DNA from: Diphasiastrum complanatum
Lineage: Eukaryota > Streptophyta > Lycopodiopsida > Lycopodiales > Lycopodiaceae
Length of the DNA stretch: 64,000 bases
Direction: 5' to 3'
Assembly (NCBI GenBank): GCA_029204225.1
Contig: CM055111.1
Coordinates: 27,610,340 to 27,674,339, forward strand
Shown here: positions 31,681 to 45,759 of the stretch, piece after piece
How the letters are laid out: each line of letters starts with the position of its first letter
Numbering within the stretch: position 1 is the first letter of the stretch
Notes under the pieces: generated by a model
What the model was told of the DNA's origin: nothing
The model's input: only the letters and a program-made list of their open reading frames with translations
Database searches by the model: none
Translations under genes and position numbers: made by a program

Positions 31681-34500
31681 ATGGCTTTTTAAAGGATATA
31701 GTATTTATGACATATATGCAAACAAATAACTATCACCTAGTTTATGGAATATTTGCGTAAACAAGTTAAAGCAAATCATGTAAAGGTGATGGGTTTTCCA
31801 CCAACAAGATTACGCGATAGTTCATGCATAAAGATTTTCCACCTGATGCATGGAAGTTATGTTTCATCAAAACCATATTAATGATTGTTTAGCAAATGTG
31901 AATAAAAAATTGATCAATGTTATTGTTTATATATTTTAAAATTTTTGAATTTTGAAAAATTTGTTCAGACAACTCAAATTACATCACGTAATGCTGGTTA
32001 TATTGCTAAATATTCACAATTCACATGGTGTTACAAAAAATTATAGCATAAATTTTGAAGTATAAATGAAGTTAGCAATAGGTATTATAAAAAAAGTGCA
32101 AAATATTGTATTAGTTTTAGATGCAATATTTTGAGGAAGATTAAAATGCGTTGTTCATAAAATCCAAAAGATTATAGCATATAACATATATTGTATACCA
32201 ACTATCCAATATTTGTAATATGTTATATGTCAGGTGTTTCAAATAAGGATTTCTATCGTCTAACAATAGAAACGCTCATCCAAGTGCCTAATGTAAACTC
32301 GTCCAAGAAACCTAACGCAAACTAACTTCATCAAATAAGCCAAACAATGTGTTGAGAATAAGTGAAAATGGCCAGGCTGACAAGTTATAGTAAAATTGTG
32401 TTCACATGCAGAAGAAACATTGCATATTAACCTCTTAAGATTGTATTTCAAACAGGGCCAACCACAAACTTTTTAGACTTGTTTAAATGTATTTAAAGGT
32501 TGACTAATATTATCTACAATACAAATGAGAACTTTTCAGCCGATTAATTTTGATTTGAGATCAGAGACATATCTTGCCTGAAAAGTTTTCAAATTGCCTA
32601 CTATTACCTCAAGAGGAAGCAATTTTCTTGACCATTAATCAGGTAATTGCTAGTATCTGAAAGTCAAATGGTATTGCCAAGAATGAAAATATGTAAAGTC
32701 AATAACAAAATTATAAACTATCAAATCAGTACAACATTTTGAAATATGTACAATTAAAGCAACTCCAATAAAGCAGATTTTCAAAGACCATTGAAAGTAC
32801 AAATGAAGTCAAGTAAACGTGACACAATTTACAAATAGTTACTTAAAAAGTACATAGCAAACACATTGAAACCCAAACAAATTATTTAGATTCATGTTCT
32901 TTGTTGTTAGACATCTGATGACAAGATCCAAATCCACTTGAATTCATATTGGATACAATAAAAAATATGCTTATTAAAGGGCAAAATATTTCTTGCACAC
33001 ATTTAGACAAATAATTATTACTACTTTCTCAATTAGGACTTTCTCCCTCGAGATTTGCTTAAACCTTGATTCCAAGATGGGAATTATATTACATAAAATT
33101 AGTGGATTTTCCACCAATAAAACTATAGAATAGTTTAAGCAGGATGATCTTACACCTAAGCCATGGAAAAGGTTGTTTTGTAACACAACAATTACATTTT
33201 AATTTCGAATTGTTCACCCTTATTAGTTAATATCCATATTTTGGACTCGGTCGAAGTTTGACATTTCTTTATATCGAAATCTAAATCACGTACTCATGTT
33301 GGGTTTTTCACGAACAAGAGTACACAATATTTCATGCATCAGGATTTTCCACTCAATGTATGGTATAAATTATATGAATCAAAAGCATTGCTAACATCTT
33401 GCTAATGCCACTTCAATGTTAATAACAAATGTTCATTTTGATAATGTAGCAATTATATAGTTTTAAGACCCCCCCAAAAAAAGGGCTTCAAAAATGTAAA
33501 ATCAAAAAAGTATTTCATACCACTTTTTAGTGCACGTGTCACCATTATAAAAGCACGCACACTTTTGAAATGTAATTATTGATATGGTTGGAAAAGAAAA
33601 ATGAAACACAAGCTTGTCAATTATTCTTATAATTACTATTTGGTTTTTATTTTCAAATATTTGTTGTTGGTCATTAATAGACTAATTTTGACTCAACATT
33701 GGTGACCTATCTTGATTGAGAGGTTTATAGTATTGCCAAGAATGAGAACATTTAAAAGCAACAATCAAATTTAAAAATGTGAAATCAGTACAATATTTTT
33801 AAATATGCACATGTAAAGCACTTCCAAGAAAGTCGGGTTCGAAAACCATTAAAAGTACGAATAAAGTCTGGTATGCATGACACAATTTACAAAGGGCTTC
33901 TTCAAAAGTACATAGCATGTGAAAACCCCAAACAAATGATTCACATTCATGTTCTTGGTTAGTAGGCATCTCATGACAAGATCATAACCTATAACTTCAA
34001 TTCATATTGGATACAATTTGAAATATTCTCTTTAAAGGGCATAACATTCCTTTTAGACATAATTACCACCTCATTTCCTCAAGTACGGCCTTATCCTGTT
34101 AGATTTTCATTTCGTATAGATTGCCAAATTTTTCTGAACCTTAATTTTGAATCATATCAGGTAAAGTTGTGTATTTTCCACCAATGAAATGACACCATAT
34201 TTTAGGCATTATGATCTTCCACCCAAACCATGGAAAAGGTTGTTTTGCAACAAAACAATTCCATTTTAATCACAAAACGTTCAATGTTATTAGTTAGTAT
34301 CCATATTTTTACCTTAATCAAAGTTTGGCATTTGCTTGTAGAGACAACTAAATCAAGTAATAGTACTGATTTTCCACCAACAAAATTACGTAGCATTTCA
34401 TGCACCAATATTTTCCACCTGACGCATGACAGGAAGTCTAGGCATTAAAGGCATTGCTAGTATCTTGTTATTGTTAATTAAAGATTATTCAATGTTACTG
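31680..34500. repeat. Degenerate long-period tandem repeat (~1.06 kb, two to three units)
   Basis: The block starting GTATTGCCAAGAATGA occurs near 32672 and 33733 (period about 1.06 kb). Each copy is followed in the same order by the blocks GACACAATTTACAAA, CATTCATGTTCTT(T/G)G, AATTCATATTGGATACAAT, TTTTCCACCAA and CCATGGAAAAGGTTGTTTTG. A partial earlier unit with the TTTTCCACCAACAAGATTAC block starts near 31795. Copies are diverged by many substitutions and small indels. There is no coding capacity. Confidence 0.75.
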
Positions 34501-36160
34501 ATTTTTCATGTGGGTATTGTTGCAGTACTTGCTTGTCCACGTCTTTGTGGTTTTAACTTCCTTCTCCCCTTAATCTTCTTGTTAGACCCTAATCCTCTTC
34601 CCGTCATTCCAATAAAAAAAATGTCAACAATACAATGCTACATAAAACAGGCTCTACTAGCATGTTCTTTGCAGACAAATATACTTTCTTAGGCTCCCTA
34701 GGGGTTGGGAAAAATTTATGTTTTAAACTTTAACCAAAAATTTGGTACCTTCATCACCGAACGAGTTTCACACCTTCTCCAGCAACATCCACATTTTCAA
34801 TTTTTGGATTGCTAGTTTGCAGGCATTTTTAACAAAGACCACCTACCATGCACCCAAAACAAAAGCTCTGTCTTTTGTTACTATGACAAAAATACCAAAC
34901 ACATTAAAAAACTTGATCATGACTTTATTTCGTAGGCATGGCTAGTTTCACACCCTTGTATCCAAGTACCATAATATGGAAGAACCTGAGAAAATTATTG
35001 AGAGAAAAAAAAAATAAGATGCTCAAACACATCAACTATAATGGATACATAGTCAACCAAAGTACAAGGTGGAACTCCTCATAACAAATGGCCCAGAAAG
35101 GGGACCCTCAATCAAGACAAAGGTTTAGTAATGAAACCTATGTAAAGAGATTGTACTATTCATCTACTGGTGGAGACTTTCAGGCTCGATACATGTAAAA
35201 GTTGATGTAATTGATTTTGTTGCTTTTCATCATCATAGGGTGGCCTGTATAAATTCGTAGTTGAATCACGGCCCAACACATTAAGACCGGTCATGAGGAA
35301 TCATTGTACCCTCTTATACAATTGGGCTATCCAGAAACACTACTTTTGATTAAATGATTGGGCAACATCTGATTAATGTTTTAAAATTGGAAAATCCCAG
35401 TGTGAAATACTCCCACGTTTAATTATGATCTTTATATTTCAAGATTGTATTGTCACCACCGCCGGCACCTTCAGCACATACTTGAGAATAGTAAAAATGG
35501 AGAGGCAAACAGTTTCAAGAAGAAAGAAATAGTCCTTTCTCCTAACTTGCAATGCAATTGCAAAGAGTTTTACCAAGTTTGATAGACTTTCTATTTCATT
35601 TTATTTTCCTTTGTCCATCGCTTCCGAATGGAAGATGGTTTTTGTGGACAACTAAACCATCTCCTTTGGTAGCAAGTTTCACATTTCTGTCACAAATGAA
35701 GATATGTACTCCTTGTTAATCTAACATAGCCCTACTACTCGATTCAGCTCATGCACCAAAGTGAAGGTAAAAAACAATTTCTATCATGCAAAATTTTCAA
35801 AACTAGGGTGAATTATGTTGGATAGCGAAGAGATGAGATTGGATAATATATTGGCTTATCCCTCCAATTTCTCTCATCATCACCTCTCATGTTAGTGAGC
35901 TCTATTCTCTGAAAGAAATGCAAATTTTCCCTATTAAGCTTATAGTTAGATTGGCTTTTGAGAAAACTTTGTTGCTTATACTGTAGCCAACAATCGACAA
36001 CTAGAAGAATGTCCTTTGACCTATTCGAAATTCTGCAAAAGTCAAATAAGGAAAACAGCTATGAAAGAGCCAGCATCCTCGCTATGAAGTCTTGAATGAA
36101 AGATTTACATTTGAACTACGTGCTCACTAGTGGATTTGTCTTTCATGAGTCTATCTTCAA
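34500..36160. other. Unassigned AT-rich intergenic sequence
   Basis: No domain, LTR or repeat was recognised. Confidence 0.35.
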
Positions 36161-36162
36161 TG

Positions 36163-36387
<225 letters not shown>

Positions 36388-36397
36388 CATGTAACCA

Positions 36398-36745
36398 ATG
36401 CACACGGCACTAAAAGGGGATCCCTTCTTGTTGTCGCAGGAAACAAAATTGTATAAATTGTATAAGAACTTGTTTGGTTGTTGCAAGAAGCAAGATTATA
36501 TAAACTATATGATAACATGTATTGATGCTGCTATAAACAAGAATATACAAACTGGATCATATCTAGCAGAGGATCGCGATGGTGTTGAGCCTACTGCATG
36601 TTCTGGTGAGGTGGCAAAGCAGGACCCACGCCTGCAACAAGCATCTCTATGGATGCTCAGAAAGATAACACGACCTTCAAACCAGGTGGCATTTACATTT
36701 CCACAGAAATATTTTGTATTTCTCTTTGAAACTAAGGAATCGTAA
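36398..36745 (+). CDS. Unrecognised ORF, exon-like, low confidence
   Basis: A 115-codon frame of ordinary amino-acid composition. An acceptor-like GTCGCAG at 36435-36441 and a donor-like CAG|GTGGC at 36682-36688 could delimit an exon of about 240 bp encoding KLYKLYKNLFGCCKKQ through TGSYLAEDRDGVEPTA and QQASLWMLRKITRPSNQ. The TGSYL...LQQASLWML portion faintly resembles the C-terminal end of short-chain dehydrogenases; this is a weak impression only. A short internal duplication (ATTGTATAAATTGTATAAG against ATTATATAAACTATATGA) is also present. No neighbouring exons were found. Confidence 0.2.
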   Translation: MHTALKGDPFLLSQETKLYKLYKNLFGCCKKQDYINYMITCIDAAINKNIQTGSYLAEDRDGVEPTACSGEVAKQDPRLQQASLWMLRKITRPSNQVAFTFPQKYFVFLFETKES

Positions 36746-37559
36746 TTTAAAAACTCGGTTTAATACATGTGGCATTTATCTAAGTTGTGCACGATTTTGA
36801 GAAATCATAAATAATAAACTTTCAAAAACAAAATTCCGCAACACAAGCACGTCAATTTTTTTTGTGGTTATCATGTGCCCCTACCTATAAGGCAGGGCCA
36901 AAAATGAGGACTAAACAACTCCACCAGTTCCAAATTCTATATATAAACAAAGTCACCATGAAAATGATGTGATTTTGTACATGTGACTGAAAGCACCATT
37001 TTGTACTTAAACATGCCACAAAGCTCCATAGTTAGAATAGTCATAGTGATTTTAAATATTGTGCCTACAAGTACCAGTTTATAGTAGTAGATTTAATGTT
37101 ATTCAAAAGCAATATGAAAGACAATTTAAGAGACTCTTATAGCAATAAAGAATCAGTTAAAGAGTTTAAACAATCTCAAAGTCAATATACTAGAAAAACT
37201 AAAAGAAATGCAAGTTATCTTAAACTTCTCAACTAGAATCTAGCCAATAGCTTGTCGACAATCGTTCTTGCAGTATACGTTAGCTAATTCACAAGCTAAG
37301 CATCAATCAGATTCTCACAATAGCTGAAAGAGAGAGCACGCGCCAACCCATAAGCACACTATCGAATTGTTTTCACAAAGAAAGAAAAGCAGTATATATA
37401 GACATTAGTATTTTGGGGGGTTCTATTGTATGGTAGGTTGGACTCCATTACGGGACATATTTCCCAACTCGGTACTAGTCGTGTCGTAAAGGTGGCGACA
37501 TTGACACGTACTGCATGTACAGAGTAAATTAAATACTACTAAAAATAGAAATACATGTC
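36746..37559. other. Unassigned sequence, possibly LTR of the copia to its right
   Basis: No coding signal. TATATATAGAC at 37393 is TATA-like. The position just beyond the minus-strand copia 3' end makes an LTR plausible, but no paired copy or TG..CA boundary was confirmed. Confidence 0.3.
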
Positions 37560-38780
37560 GAGTGTCCAAATAAACGTGACTTACATATTTTGAACTCTCT
37601 CTAAAGTCCCGTTGATTAACAACTAAAGGCTTAGTAAGTATGTCTGCTAGCTAATCTTCTATCCTGCAATGCACTACATCTATTTCACTAGATAGCAGCT
37701 TCTCTCTAATGAAATGATATTTAATTTCTATGTGCTTTGTACATGCATGGAATACAAGATTCTTAGCTAACTGGATGGCGCTCTAACTGTCACACATGAT
37801 TGTCGTGGGCTTACACTACAAAATGCCAATATCTTCCAACATTCTCCTCAACCATATTATCTAGTGTGTGGCTAAGCATAGCACTTTTTACTCGGCTTCC
37901 ATCGTAGATAGAGCAATTGTTTCATGTTTCTTACTTGACCAAGAAAATGCGCCATTACTAAAGTGAGAAACATAACAAGTGATGGATCTTTTATCATCAA
38001 CACAACCTACACAATTTGAATCAACAAAGCCCTATAATAATGGCAAAGCATATTGCCCATCATATAACAATCCATAAGTAGTTGTACCTCTAACATAACG
38101 AAGAATTTTCTTCGTTGCTTTCCAATGCATTTCCCTGAGCATAGTCATAATCTGACAACACTGACAACATAACTTATGTCAGGACAAGTAGTGGTAAGAT
38201 TAATGAGACAGCCAACTAATTGACAAAAGCTAGTTACTCTTGTCCTCATGAAATAATTTCTTACCAACCTCCACAAGGATATAAATTGCCTTATTGTTGC
38301 AAATTTTGAAATGCCTTACAATCTCCTTCAAATACTTTGTCTACGTGAGTGTGATACCATCATGCCTTTTCCAAAATCCCACTCCCAAACAATAGTGCAT
38401 CAATCCAAGATCGGTCATGTCAAAGCTGGAAAATAAATCCTTCTTGCACTAATCAAACCCTCATCATTACCTATGATTTCGAGGTCATCTACATACAGCA
38501 AGATCGATGTGATGCCAGAATCTCGTGCAAAATAGTAAAGATTGAAATCAGAGGAAGTCTGTACCAAACCTCTAGATAGGAGGTATTCATTGAAGTGGAT
38601 GTACCAAACACGAGGTGCTTGCTTCAATCAGTACAAGGCTCTTCTTCAACCTGCATACTTTGTCTTTTGCGTCTCGTATCACAAAGCCATGTAGATGCTG
38701 CATATAAACTTCGTCAACATTGTACTTTGTGTTATATACTCATTTATTGCCAGTGAGTTTCTTACCCTCTGGAAGATCCA
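37560..38780 (-). pseudogene. Ty1/copia RT and RNase H remnant
   Basis: Minus strand: LLYVDDLEIIGND (catalytic YVDD) at about 38470-38510, preceded by KQAPRVWYIHFNEYLLSRG, and the polyprotein end ADILTKPLVVNQR at about 37610-37640. Between these, RNase H fragments such as KHIEIKYHFIRE are readable near 37700-37740. Numerous stops and frameshifts. The N-terminal RT and all upstream domains are absent or unrecognisable. Confidence 0.75.
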
Positions 38781-38919
38781 CTATCTCCCAAGTATCATGG
38801 CATTTGATGGAATCGATCTCCTCGTGTAGACGTTATTGCTATGGAAGTTGTAGTAAAACAAATTAATACTTCTGGTCGATATCAATTTTAATATCTGCAA
38901 GAAATACAATGTATTTTTG

Positions 38920-39372
38920 TAGGTATCATGAAGGCCAAAATAACAAGATTTGCATGTATCTTTGATACTTCGCATTTTTTGCATTTTGTTGAAAAGATTT
39001 ACTGAAATGAGGAGATTTGCATGTATCTTTGATACTTCACATTTTTTGCCTATTTTGAAACTTCGTGTAAATCTACAGGCAACTAAGCTATCACAAAATT
39101 GTGAGTAAATCTATAGTGTCACATATTTCGGCTTTTTCGCTTGTGTAGAATCCACGGTTTTTCTGCAAAATTGCATCTACAGTTGACAGAAAAATAGTAA
39201 GAAATAAAACAATTGACAATAAATCTATAGTGTCACATATTTCAGCTTTTTCGCCTGTGTAGAATCCAAGGTTTTTCTGCAAAATTGCATCTGTAGTTGA
39301 CAGAGGGTAGTAAGAAATAAAACTTGCAGGTATTTAGATGGAACAAAGGGTGAAGGAAGATTAACTCCAACA
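38920..39372 (-). repeat. copia 3' LTR fragment with internal tandem repeats
   Basis: The right edge is defined on the minus strand by the tract TTAAGGGAGAG followed by TGTTGGAGTTAATC, a classic polypurine tract plus LTR start. Inside are a 114-bp tandem duplication (39106-39219 and 39220-39333, beginning TAAATCTATAGTGTCACATA) and a 63-bp duplication around 38945-39050 (ATTTGCATGTATCTTTGATA). The left LTR end was not identified. Confidence 0.6.
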
Positions 39373-39690
39373 CTCTCCCTTAAACTCACTTCTGGACTAT
39401 GATCTAGATTTAGCATATGCACAATCTGAACATGCTTTGATTTAATTAGAGTTTTAGTAAAAATAACATGTACAAGTGGTGATGGTTGAAGAACCGCCAT
39501 TGATGGATGTCCAAGCGATTACTCGCCATAGAGATAAAGGAAAGGCGGTGAGGCAAGACATATTGATTGAGGATTTGGGGCCAAGTATGACCAACATTGA
39601 CGTAGGTCAAATGGCCAAAGTCACATAGGAAGTGTTGAGCCAATTGTAGCAGTCTTAGGGATCCAATTCTTCCTAGTTGATATTGTGGCT
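39373..39690 (-). pseudogene. copia RNase H C-terminal fragment
   Basis: Minus strand FTKTLIKSKHVQIVHMLNL is the degraded form of the copia polyprotein end (ADxFTKALPxxKHxxLxxMLGL), running directly into the polypurine tract at 39373-39383. Upstream sequence to 39690 is too diverged to assign. Confidence 0.6.
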
Positions 39691-39843
39691 GATCAGATCA
39701 CTACACAACTACAAATATAAGTCCATTGCCGCCCATTTCCAGGCACATAAGACGTGGACTATATTTGACCTGTCGGCCCTCGCATGGCAATCGCATGACA
39801 AAGTACAAGGCACTGCCAAGCCATCAAAATTTTCCATCACCGA

Positions 39844-40578
<735 letters not shown>

Positions 40579-41013
40579 GCTAATGTATGTCACACATGTG
40601 GATCCAAAAATAACAAATATAGATCATTCTACACATAGAATTGCAAGCAATCACCAAGATAGTGCACCAATGGATAGTAGAACCCAAGACAACCATGTAT
40701 AAGCATGAAATGAGATAGAGAAGAGAGAAGATTGCTCTCTCAACGAGTTACGTCCCTTTATAACAGGTCCAAACCCTATTTGGCCATTTGGCTTTCCCAC
40801 CAAAATGCTAACCCTACTAATTGTGGGTCTAGATTTGAATGTACTCAAACTCGCATTCTAAATTTCCCACACTTTCAAAAAGTGTTTATTCAAATGAAAT
40901 TTAGACTAATGAACTTTGAAAATTCAAACTCTAACTCTAAAACAAGATTTGGCCTCAATATGCCAAATATGGAAATATAGCAAAATGTGATGAAACTAGT
41001 TAAATCTTTCACA
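40579..41013 (-). repeat. Partial copia LTR, second copy of the 45940-46589 LTR
   Basis: About 435 bp matches 46135-46589 with few substitutions, ending in the same ATCTTTCACA terminus. The other third of the LTR is missing, replaced by unrelated sequence left of 40579. Minus orientation is assigned by comparison with the 45.9-kb copy, where the primer site is present. Confidence 0.85.
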
Positions 41014-41107
41014 CTAGACATGACTATTGAGAGGAAAAGAAAAAGATGTGAAAAGAACTTGGAGAGAGATATGAAAGGTGAAAAATGAAAAAGAGTGTGT
41101 GTGAGAG

Positions 41108-42023
<916 letters not shown>

Positions 42024-44147
42024 GTTATCGACGAGGTACAGCTCGTCTTTGTAGGATATTAATAGGACCATTATCCTAAGAGTCAAACAAAGTGATGGAC
42101 AAAAGAGTGCATAGTAGAGAGAGCGAAATGTTGTAAAAGTCCAATATCATCCCAGAAATAGTACCCTTGAAGTCCAAGATCATCACATGGGTGATTGATG
42201 TCAAATTTGAATTATCTTGAGTGGTAGGAGACAATTCCATCTACAAGAGGCCAAAATTGATTGTCCCAAATTGTAGATCGATCAAGTTCAGTCACTTGAT
42301 CTTCTATGTCAAGTGATAAGGACCAAGATCTTGTATTAGACATTAGACTTGAGCTATCTCAAGTGATGGGGATCGACTTTGATCTATTTCATGAGCATAA
42401 AATTCCTCAAATTTGATCACTTTACGAGAAACCTTTATTGATATTCACCAAAATTGTCAAATTTTAGTTATCTCATGTGATAAGAGTCAATTTCATTGAA
42501 AAGGGATCAAGCTTGAGCTACCTTAATATACTAGACTTTGGAATGGTTGAGTCTGATCACTTGATGAGCCATGTCGAGTGATAAGCAACAAAACCACGCA
42601 TAGGCATAAAATTTTAGTTATTACATGTGATAGGGTTTGACAAGGGGTTGAACTTGAGTTGTCTTAATATACTACTCTTGAGACTAGTTGAGTCTAGTCA
42701 CTTGATGAGCCATGTCAAGTAATAAGCTGCAAAATCATATGTTAGGTAGCAAATTTTGGCTTTCCCAAGTGAGAGGCACCAAAATGGGGCTATTTACATT
42801 GATAAACACCAAGTTTGAGCTACCTAATATGATGTTGGTCAATTATGATCACTCAATGAGCAATGTCGAGTAATTAGGACCAAAATTGAGTTGTCTCACA
42901 TGTAAGCATTGCATTCAAAGTTATATGAATGTCCTAAACTCGAAGTTACTCTTACTTGATCCCTCAATGGACAATCTCAAGCGATAAGGGCCAATATGCG
43001 ATATCTCAAGTGCTACACAATAATTTTGAGCTATATCTCATGATAGGGGTTAAGCAATAAAAAAACAATCAATCAAAATATACTAAACTCGATATTAGTC
43101 AATTTTGATCACTCGATGAGCTAAGTTGAGTGATGAGGACCAGATTTGAAGTTTCTCACACGTAGGAATCAAATTCAAATTTTTTGAGTGATAAACATCA
43201 ATATTTTAGCTATATTGAGTGATAACGGCCAATTCCATCCATGGGGGATCAAACCCAAGCAATATGCATGTCCTAAGCTTGAGGCTAGCCAAGTTCGATT
43301 CCTTCATCAATTATGTGGACTGATAAGGAAAAAAATCATATCTTGGGCATCAAAGTCAAACCGTGTTGAGCAAAGAGACATCAAATTTGAGCTACTTAGA
43401 TGTCCTAAAGTTGAGATTCCTCTAATTCAATGGCCCAATGGGAAATCTCGAGTGATAAGGTCCTTTATTGAATTACCTATGATGATGGACATCAAATTTG
43501 AGTTATTTTGTGTGATAAAGGTAAACCAAACTAAAAGAAAAAGGCTTTTTGTGGGTGCCTAAGGAATAAGGTAATAAAGTGAAAATGGAAGGGGGTTTGT
43601 AGCTAATAATGGTACCTAGGGACCGGTAGGACCCAAAAATCACCTATCATTGAAAAATGGAACAAAAATCAAGAGTCACCTAGGCTGTGGCATATCTAGC
43701 ATGAAGAGGATAGGTTATCGATGAGGTACAGCTCGTCTTTGTAGGATATTAATAGGACCATCATCCTAAGAGTCAAACAAAGTGATGGACAACAGAGTGC
43801 ACATTGAAGAGAGTGGAATGTTGTAAAAGTCCAAGATCATCCCATAAATAGTACCCTTGAGATCCAAGATCATCGCATGGGTGATTGATGTCAAATTTGA
43901 ATTATCTTGAGTGGTAGTAGACAATTCCATCTACAAGGGGCCAAAATTGGTTGTCCCAAATTGTAGATTGATCAAGTTCAGTCACTCGATCTTCTATGTC
44001 AAGTGATAAGGACCAAGATCTTGTATTAGACATTAGATTTGAGCTATTTCAAGTGATGGGGATCGACTTTGATCTATTTCACGAGCACAAAATTCCTCAA
44101 ATTTGATCACTTTACGAGAAACCTTTAGTTATATTCACCAAAAGTGA
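42024..44147. repeat. Non-coding repeat array with 434-bp direct terminal repeats
   Basis: Copies at 42024-42457 and 43714-44147 are about 95% alike and begin GTTATCGA(C/T)GAGGTACAGC. Their start can form the hairpin GACGAG-GTACAG-CTCGTC. Between and within them runs a degenerate motif with a period of several tens of bases built from TTTGAGCTA, TCTCAAGTGATAAGG(A/G)CCAA and TTTGATCACT(C/T)GATGAGC blocks. No frame is open for long and no protein domain was found. The arrangement could be a short LTR-like element or a partly duplicated satellite block. Confidence 0.7.
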
Positions 44148-44168
44148 GCTATCCCAAACTAAATTCCA

Positions 44169-45093
44169 TGTTAATCTAGTTCCATTAATATTGCTGCAAT
44201 TTTGCATGCATTGTCGCACAGTCTGCATAAATACTCTATTATGGAAGACATGCAAGAGAGTGGTCGTCCGACTTGTCGGACCTATCCGACTTATCGGGAA
44301 AATCCGACTTGTCCGACTTATTAGAGAGTCCAACTTATTGACTAAACCAACTTATCGGGAACCATCAAAAGACTATCCTGACTCCATTGACTATCGACAT
44401 CGACACGCTCGACTCTGAATAGTTGAAGCCTTCTCATGCCTACTTCATGTACTGAGCAACTACCGGACAATGACAGCAACAGTCACGATCTATTCCAGAC
44501 GGCGCAAACAGCTCCATGCCATCTTCTTGTACATATATATGCACAAATGTAAATTGTGTATAGTTGATCATTGTAATCAATTAATTAAGGTTGTTGATAC
44601 CAGACAAAATAAGCTGATTCCACATACGCTCGAGCGCCCATAGACATCAAGACGCCAGCTTATCAGAGACAGACTTAGTAGATGCTTTCTAGCATTGATT
44701 CTTTTCCTTTCATATTGATTGTCAATATAAGCTCATGGCTATTACAATTCATAGTTAGCTTTGTGAGTATGCGGTTTCGCTCGCTATTGATTTGTACTCA
44801 CCAGCATCATCTGACTTGTATTTCTATACATTCAATCTGAATAAATTATTGTCTGGTTTTGTGTTCAGATTTTGTTAGTGTTGCATATTATATGTTTCCT
44901 GTCTGACTCTTTAATTGATTAGTCTGACTGTCTGCTCTTCTACTTTCGCAATCAAACTCTGTTTTGTGTTCACCTACTGTAGTAGTAGTGCACGAACCGA
45001 GGGAATTAGTCGACCATTGCCTTCGTGCAGTAGTAGGATCGTTCTGATCCAATTGTTCGACCGTTTGGATCCATCGCAGTCGTTTTTCTAACA
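44169..45093 (+). repeat. 5' LTR of the plus-strand copia
   Basis: TGTTAATCTAG...TTTTCTAACA, with a TATA-like ACATATATATGC at 44532 and a cluster of CCGACTT(G/A)TC(C/G)G short repeats at 44268-44345. It is followed by CAGTGTCAGAGC, a one-or-two-mismatch form of the tRNA-Met primer site. The left end is set by the inverted TGTTA/TAACA ends because no second LTR exists. Confidence 0.55.
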
Positions 45094-45731
45094 CAGTGTC
45101 AGAGCTATTATTATTATAGCTCAATAAGCTTCTCGCAAAACCTGATTCTATTGTCTGATAGAATAATTGTTTTCTTGTTCTGTAAGTTGCATTAGACTTT
45201 CACTCTTAAGTCACTCATAATTATCACTATCACTTAGACTAGCCTCCACATGGATTCCCAAGGGAAAGGCAATCCCATTTGGACAAGCTTGATGGAGCCA
45301 ATTACCATTTATGAAAATTTAACATGAAAATTGTGCTAATGGCTAAGGAGTTGTATGATGTTGTCACTGGTGCAGAGGCAAGACCCGAAACAGACGACGA
45401 ATTGCAGTCGTTTTTCTAACACAGTGTCAGAGCTATTATTATTATAGCTCAATAAGCTTCTCGCAAAACCTGATTCTATTGCCTGATAGAATAATTGTTT
45501 TCTTGTTCTGTAAGTTGCATTAGACTTTCACTCTTAAGTCACTCATAATTATCACTATCACTTAGACTAGCCTCCACATGGATTCCCAAGGGAAAGGCAA
45601 TCCCATTTGGACAAGCTTGATGGAGCCAATTACCATTTATGGAAATTTAACATGAAAATTGTGCTAATGGCTAAGGAGTTGTATGATGTTGTCACTGGTG
45701 CAGAGGCAAGACCCGAAACAGACGACGATGC
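45076..45731 (+). pseudogene. copia leader and gag start, tandemly duplicated (328-bp unit)
   Basis: The unit 45076-45400 (LTR end, primer site, leader, gag N-terminus) repeats at 45404-45731 almost without change. Each copy encodes MDSQGKGN at its ATG (45251 and 45579) and then, after a frameshift, the copia gag block KLDGANYHLWKFNMKIVLMA and KELYDVVTGAEARPE. The second copy keeps W (TGG) where the first has TGA. Confidence 0.85.
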
Positions 45732-45759
45732 AATCTCTCGATGGAAGTCAAAAATCGGA

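Noticed and set aside
42024-44147. CRISPR-like array of short repeats
   Set aside because: Repeats are degenerate, without uniform spacers, and the context is a plant nuclear genome.
44169-45093. Considered as a host promoter or gene because of its length and TATA-like motif
   Set aside because: TG..CA ends followed by a primer-site-like motif and copia gag identify it as an LTR.
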